IMG/VR virus record: IMGVR_UViG_3300030106_006763 | Coordinates: 1 to 42,883 of that record | Strand: one strand, 5' to 3' | Source of the DNA: a virus | Length of the DNA stretch: 42,883 nucleotides | Shown: positions 42,111 through 42,883 of the stretch, piece after piece | How positions within the stretch are numbered: position 1 is the first letter of the stretch | Layout: each line of letters opens with the position of its first letter | Translations under genes and position numbers: made by a program | Notes under the pieces: generated by a model | Told to the model about the DNA's origin: nothing | Seen by the model: the letters and a program-made list of their open reading frames with translations, nothing else | Database searches by the model: none

Positions 42111-42339
42111 TCTGCTAGTCCTATTCGGATGCGCTGGGGTGAGGACACCAGCACCCGAATGGTACACCTATCAGGATATGGAGAATAGAACCCACACCTA
42201 CAATATGGATATCAAGATGCTCTCCCTAGCGGGAGAGAACCTCACGGAGTATTATTACTGCCTCGAACATGAGACCTTAGAGGAGATTAAGGTCGTTTGG
42301 CCTGTGGCTCATGATTCAGTTATGACAGACCAACCTTAA
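42085..42339 (+). CDS. Probable small lipoprotein
   Basis: This 84-residue protein has a short signal sequence ending in a lipobox (LKINLLVLFGCAG), so the mature protein would start at the Cys at residue 16. Proximity to several tiny membrane peptides makes an outer-membrane spanin-type (Rz1) lysis role conceivable. It is longer and less proline-rich than classical Rz1, so I only suggest it. It is the last gene before the control region. Confidence 0.55.
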   Translation: MIRTALKINLLVLFGCAGVRTPAPEWYTYQDMENRTHTYNMDIKMLSLAGENLTEYYYCLEHETLEEIKVVWPVAHDSVMTDQP

Positions 42340-42457
42340 CACTAATCCCCCCTATTACCCACCTTTACCCCCAATAACCCATTAATTGACATACATTGAT
42401 ACCATCCGAGGGGTTTTTTACAATATAATAACCTTAAAATAACCTAGCTCGTCTCCA

Positions 42458-42480
42458 AGGCGGAAAAAATTTTTTTGCCT
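42458..42480. repeat. Inverted repeat AGGC...GCCT around an A/T run
   Basis: AGGC (42458-42461) and GCCT (42477-42480) flank a GG-A6-T7 core that is itself self-complementary. This may be a weak bidirectional terminator for the small-gene run upstream, or a protein site. The stem has a mismatch at its centre. Confidence 0.4.
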
Positions 42481-42527
42481 GACATTTTGACATGGTTGGG
42501 TATCAAATCCTAGCCCATTTTAGCATA

Positions 42528-42540
42528 TGACAATCTGTCA
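42528..42540. repeat. Short palindromic site TGACA-atc-TGTCA
   Basis: A perfect 5-bp inverted repeat with a 3-base spacer, the form of a dimeric repressor operator. It lies 58 bases before the -35 box of the promoter at 42598. Further GACA words occur nearby. No repressor gene is identified. Confidence 0.35.
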
Positions 42541-42597
42541 CATCGCTTATTTTCGCTACCCAAATAGACAAAAACAGACAATATTGTAAGAAAAAGC

Positions 42598-42626
42598 TTG
42601 ACTTTCGCTATATTTTTTTGTATATT
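42598..42626 (+). promoter_or_regulatory. Rightward sigma70-type promoter
   Basis: TTGACT (42598-42603), a 17-base spacer and TATATT (42621-42626), again after an A-run. Transcription would start near 42633 and run right. It faces the minus-strand promoter at 42677-42705. Confidence 0.75.
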
Positions 42627-42676
42627 ATAACTTGAAAGCTATGCCTAATCTACATTAAAAACCTCTTGTTTACTAT

Positions 42677-42705
42677 AATATACGAAAAAAAACAATATAA
42701 GTCAA
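42677..42705 (-). promoter_or_regulatory. Leftward sigma70-type promoter
   Basis: On the minus strand: TTGACT (42705-42700), a 17-base spacer ending TTTTTTTTCG and TATATT (42682-42677), after an A-run. It matches the + strand promoter at 4367 closely, including the CG just before the -10. Transcription would start near 42670 and run left, yet no substantial minus-strand gene exists in that direction. Confidence 0.75.
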
Positions 42706-42789
42706 GTGTTTTTTTACAAAATGGCGCGCCGCAGGGCCGGTAAAATCAATAAAAATCGTAAAAAAAGTGAAAAAAAATGAAAAAAAAGC

Positions 42790-42819
42790 TTGACACATAC
42801 CTGGTTTTTGTCTTATATT
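42790..42819 (+). promoter_or_regulatory. Rightward sigma70-type promoter for the last gene
   Basis: TTGACA (42790-42795), an 18-base spacer and TATATT (42814-42819), preceded by an A-run. Transcription would start near 42826 and serve the gene that begins at 42861. Confidence 0.75.
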
Positions 42820-42860
42820 AGGGTATGAAAAATGAGATAAAAAAGAAAGGAAACGAAAAA

Positions 42861-42883
42861 ATGGCTAAATATATGACCGACGC
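42861..42883 (+). CDS. Start of an unidentified gene (cut by window end)
   Basis: Seven full codons (MAKYMTD) and part of an eighth are visible after AAAGGAAAC, a good ribosome binding site. An in-frame ATG at 42825 coincides with the predicted transcription start and is less likely. Too short to identify. Confidence 0.55.

Larger units (their letters stand above)
42340..42860. other. Non-coding control region
   Basis: About 520 bases with no convincing gene on either strand. It contains runs of A and T, several GACA repeats, two inverted repeats, a small GC-rich island (42722-42740) inside AT-rich DNA, and three promoter-like sites described separately. It has the look of a regulatory or replication-start region between two gene blocks of different base composition. 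I see no tRNA or clear iteron array. Confidence 0.65.

Noticed and set aside
42386-42391. TTGACA as a further promoter
   Set aside because: No -10-like hexamer at 16-18 bases; the position holds AGGGGTTT-type sequence instead.
42721-42780. Short basic reading frame beginning MARRRAGK
   Set aside because: Only 19 codons, no ribosome binding site (it follows a T-run), and the rest is lysine from an A-rich tract. Kept only as a GC-rich island.
1-42883. Prophage or integrated element
   Set aside because: No integrase, attachment-site repeats, lysogeny repressor or clear bacterial flanking genes are seen. The T4-type replisome indicates a lytic phage.
1-42883. tRNA genes and CRISPR arrays
   Set aside because: Gaps between genes are nearly all under 100 bases, and I saw no cloverleaf or regularly spaced repeat in them or in 42340-42860.

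Overview
The window looks like part of the genome of a large, lytic, T4-type tailed phage (class Caudoviricetes). Every gene is on the + strand. Genes overlap by 1-30 bases or are separated by very short gaps, and most of the sequence is AT-rich. It carries a complete T4-style replication core: family B DNA polymerase, gp45-type sliding clamp, and gp44/gp62-type clamp loader. No terminase, capsid, tail, integrase or tRNA gene is visible, so this is a partial genome. The host is uncertain. The TonB-dependent receptor has a carboxypeptidase-regulatory-like N-terminal domain of the kind seen in Bacteroidota and relatives (the FCB group). However, Shine-Dalgarno sites are common, and the promoters are TTGAC(A/T)-17/18-TATATT (sigma70 type), which is not typical of Bacteroidota. 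A marine FCB-group host such as Marinimicrobia is one guess.

Layout. Bases 1-700: the C-terminus of a class II (B12-dependent) ribonucleotide reductase. Bases 786-3597: a full TonB-dependent outer-membrane receptor with its own strong terminator. Bases 3610-12746: DNA metabolism. This holds a small membrane protein, a P-loop protein, DNA polymerase, clamp, a Mom-like DNA-modification protein, both clamp-loader subunits, a DUF1599-type protein, a Cas4-like nuclease, a SLOG/DUF2493 protein and several small unknown genes. Bases 12754-38560: an almost gapless run of about 30 genes for glycan synthesis and transfer, including GT-A and GT-B glycosyltransferases, heptose- and deoxysugar-type enzymes, methyltransferases and a 2OG oxygenase. 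Bases 38557-40840: small genes, a lipoprotein and an HNH-like protein without its catalytic histidines. Bases 40883-42339: a visibly GC-richer string of very small, often membrane-associated genes. Bases 42340-42860: a non-coding control region with three promoters, two of which face each other. The first bases of the next gene end the window.

The most notable content is an apparent phosphonate biosynthesis route inside the glycan operon (24493-27370). It consists of a cytidylyltransferase-PEP mutase fusion with the diagnostic EDKx5NS motif, a two-subunit phosphonopyruvate decarboxylase, and a short iron-type alcohol dehydrogenase that keeps all four metal ligands. Together these would turn PEP into phosphonopyruvate, then phosphonoacetaldehyde, then 2-hydroxyethylphosphonate. 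The cytidylyltransferase domain could activate the product as a CMP derivative. An alkaline-phosphatase-superfamily enzyme directly upstream could transfer or remove the group. I infer that the phage decorates a glycan, on its virion or on the infected cell, with phosphonate, heptose-like and amino/methyl-branched sugars. The attachment target is not shown by the sequence.
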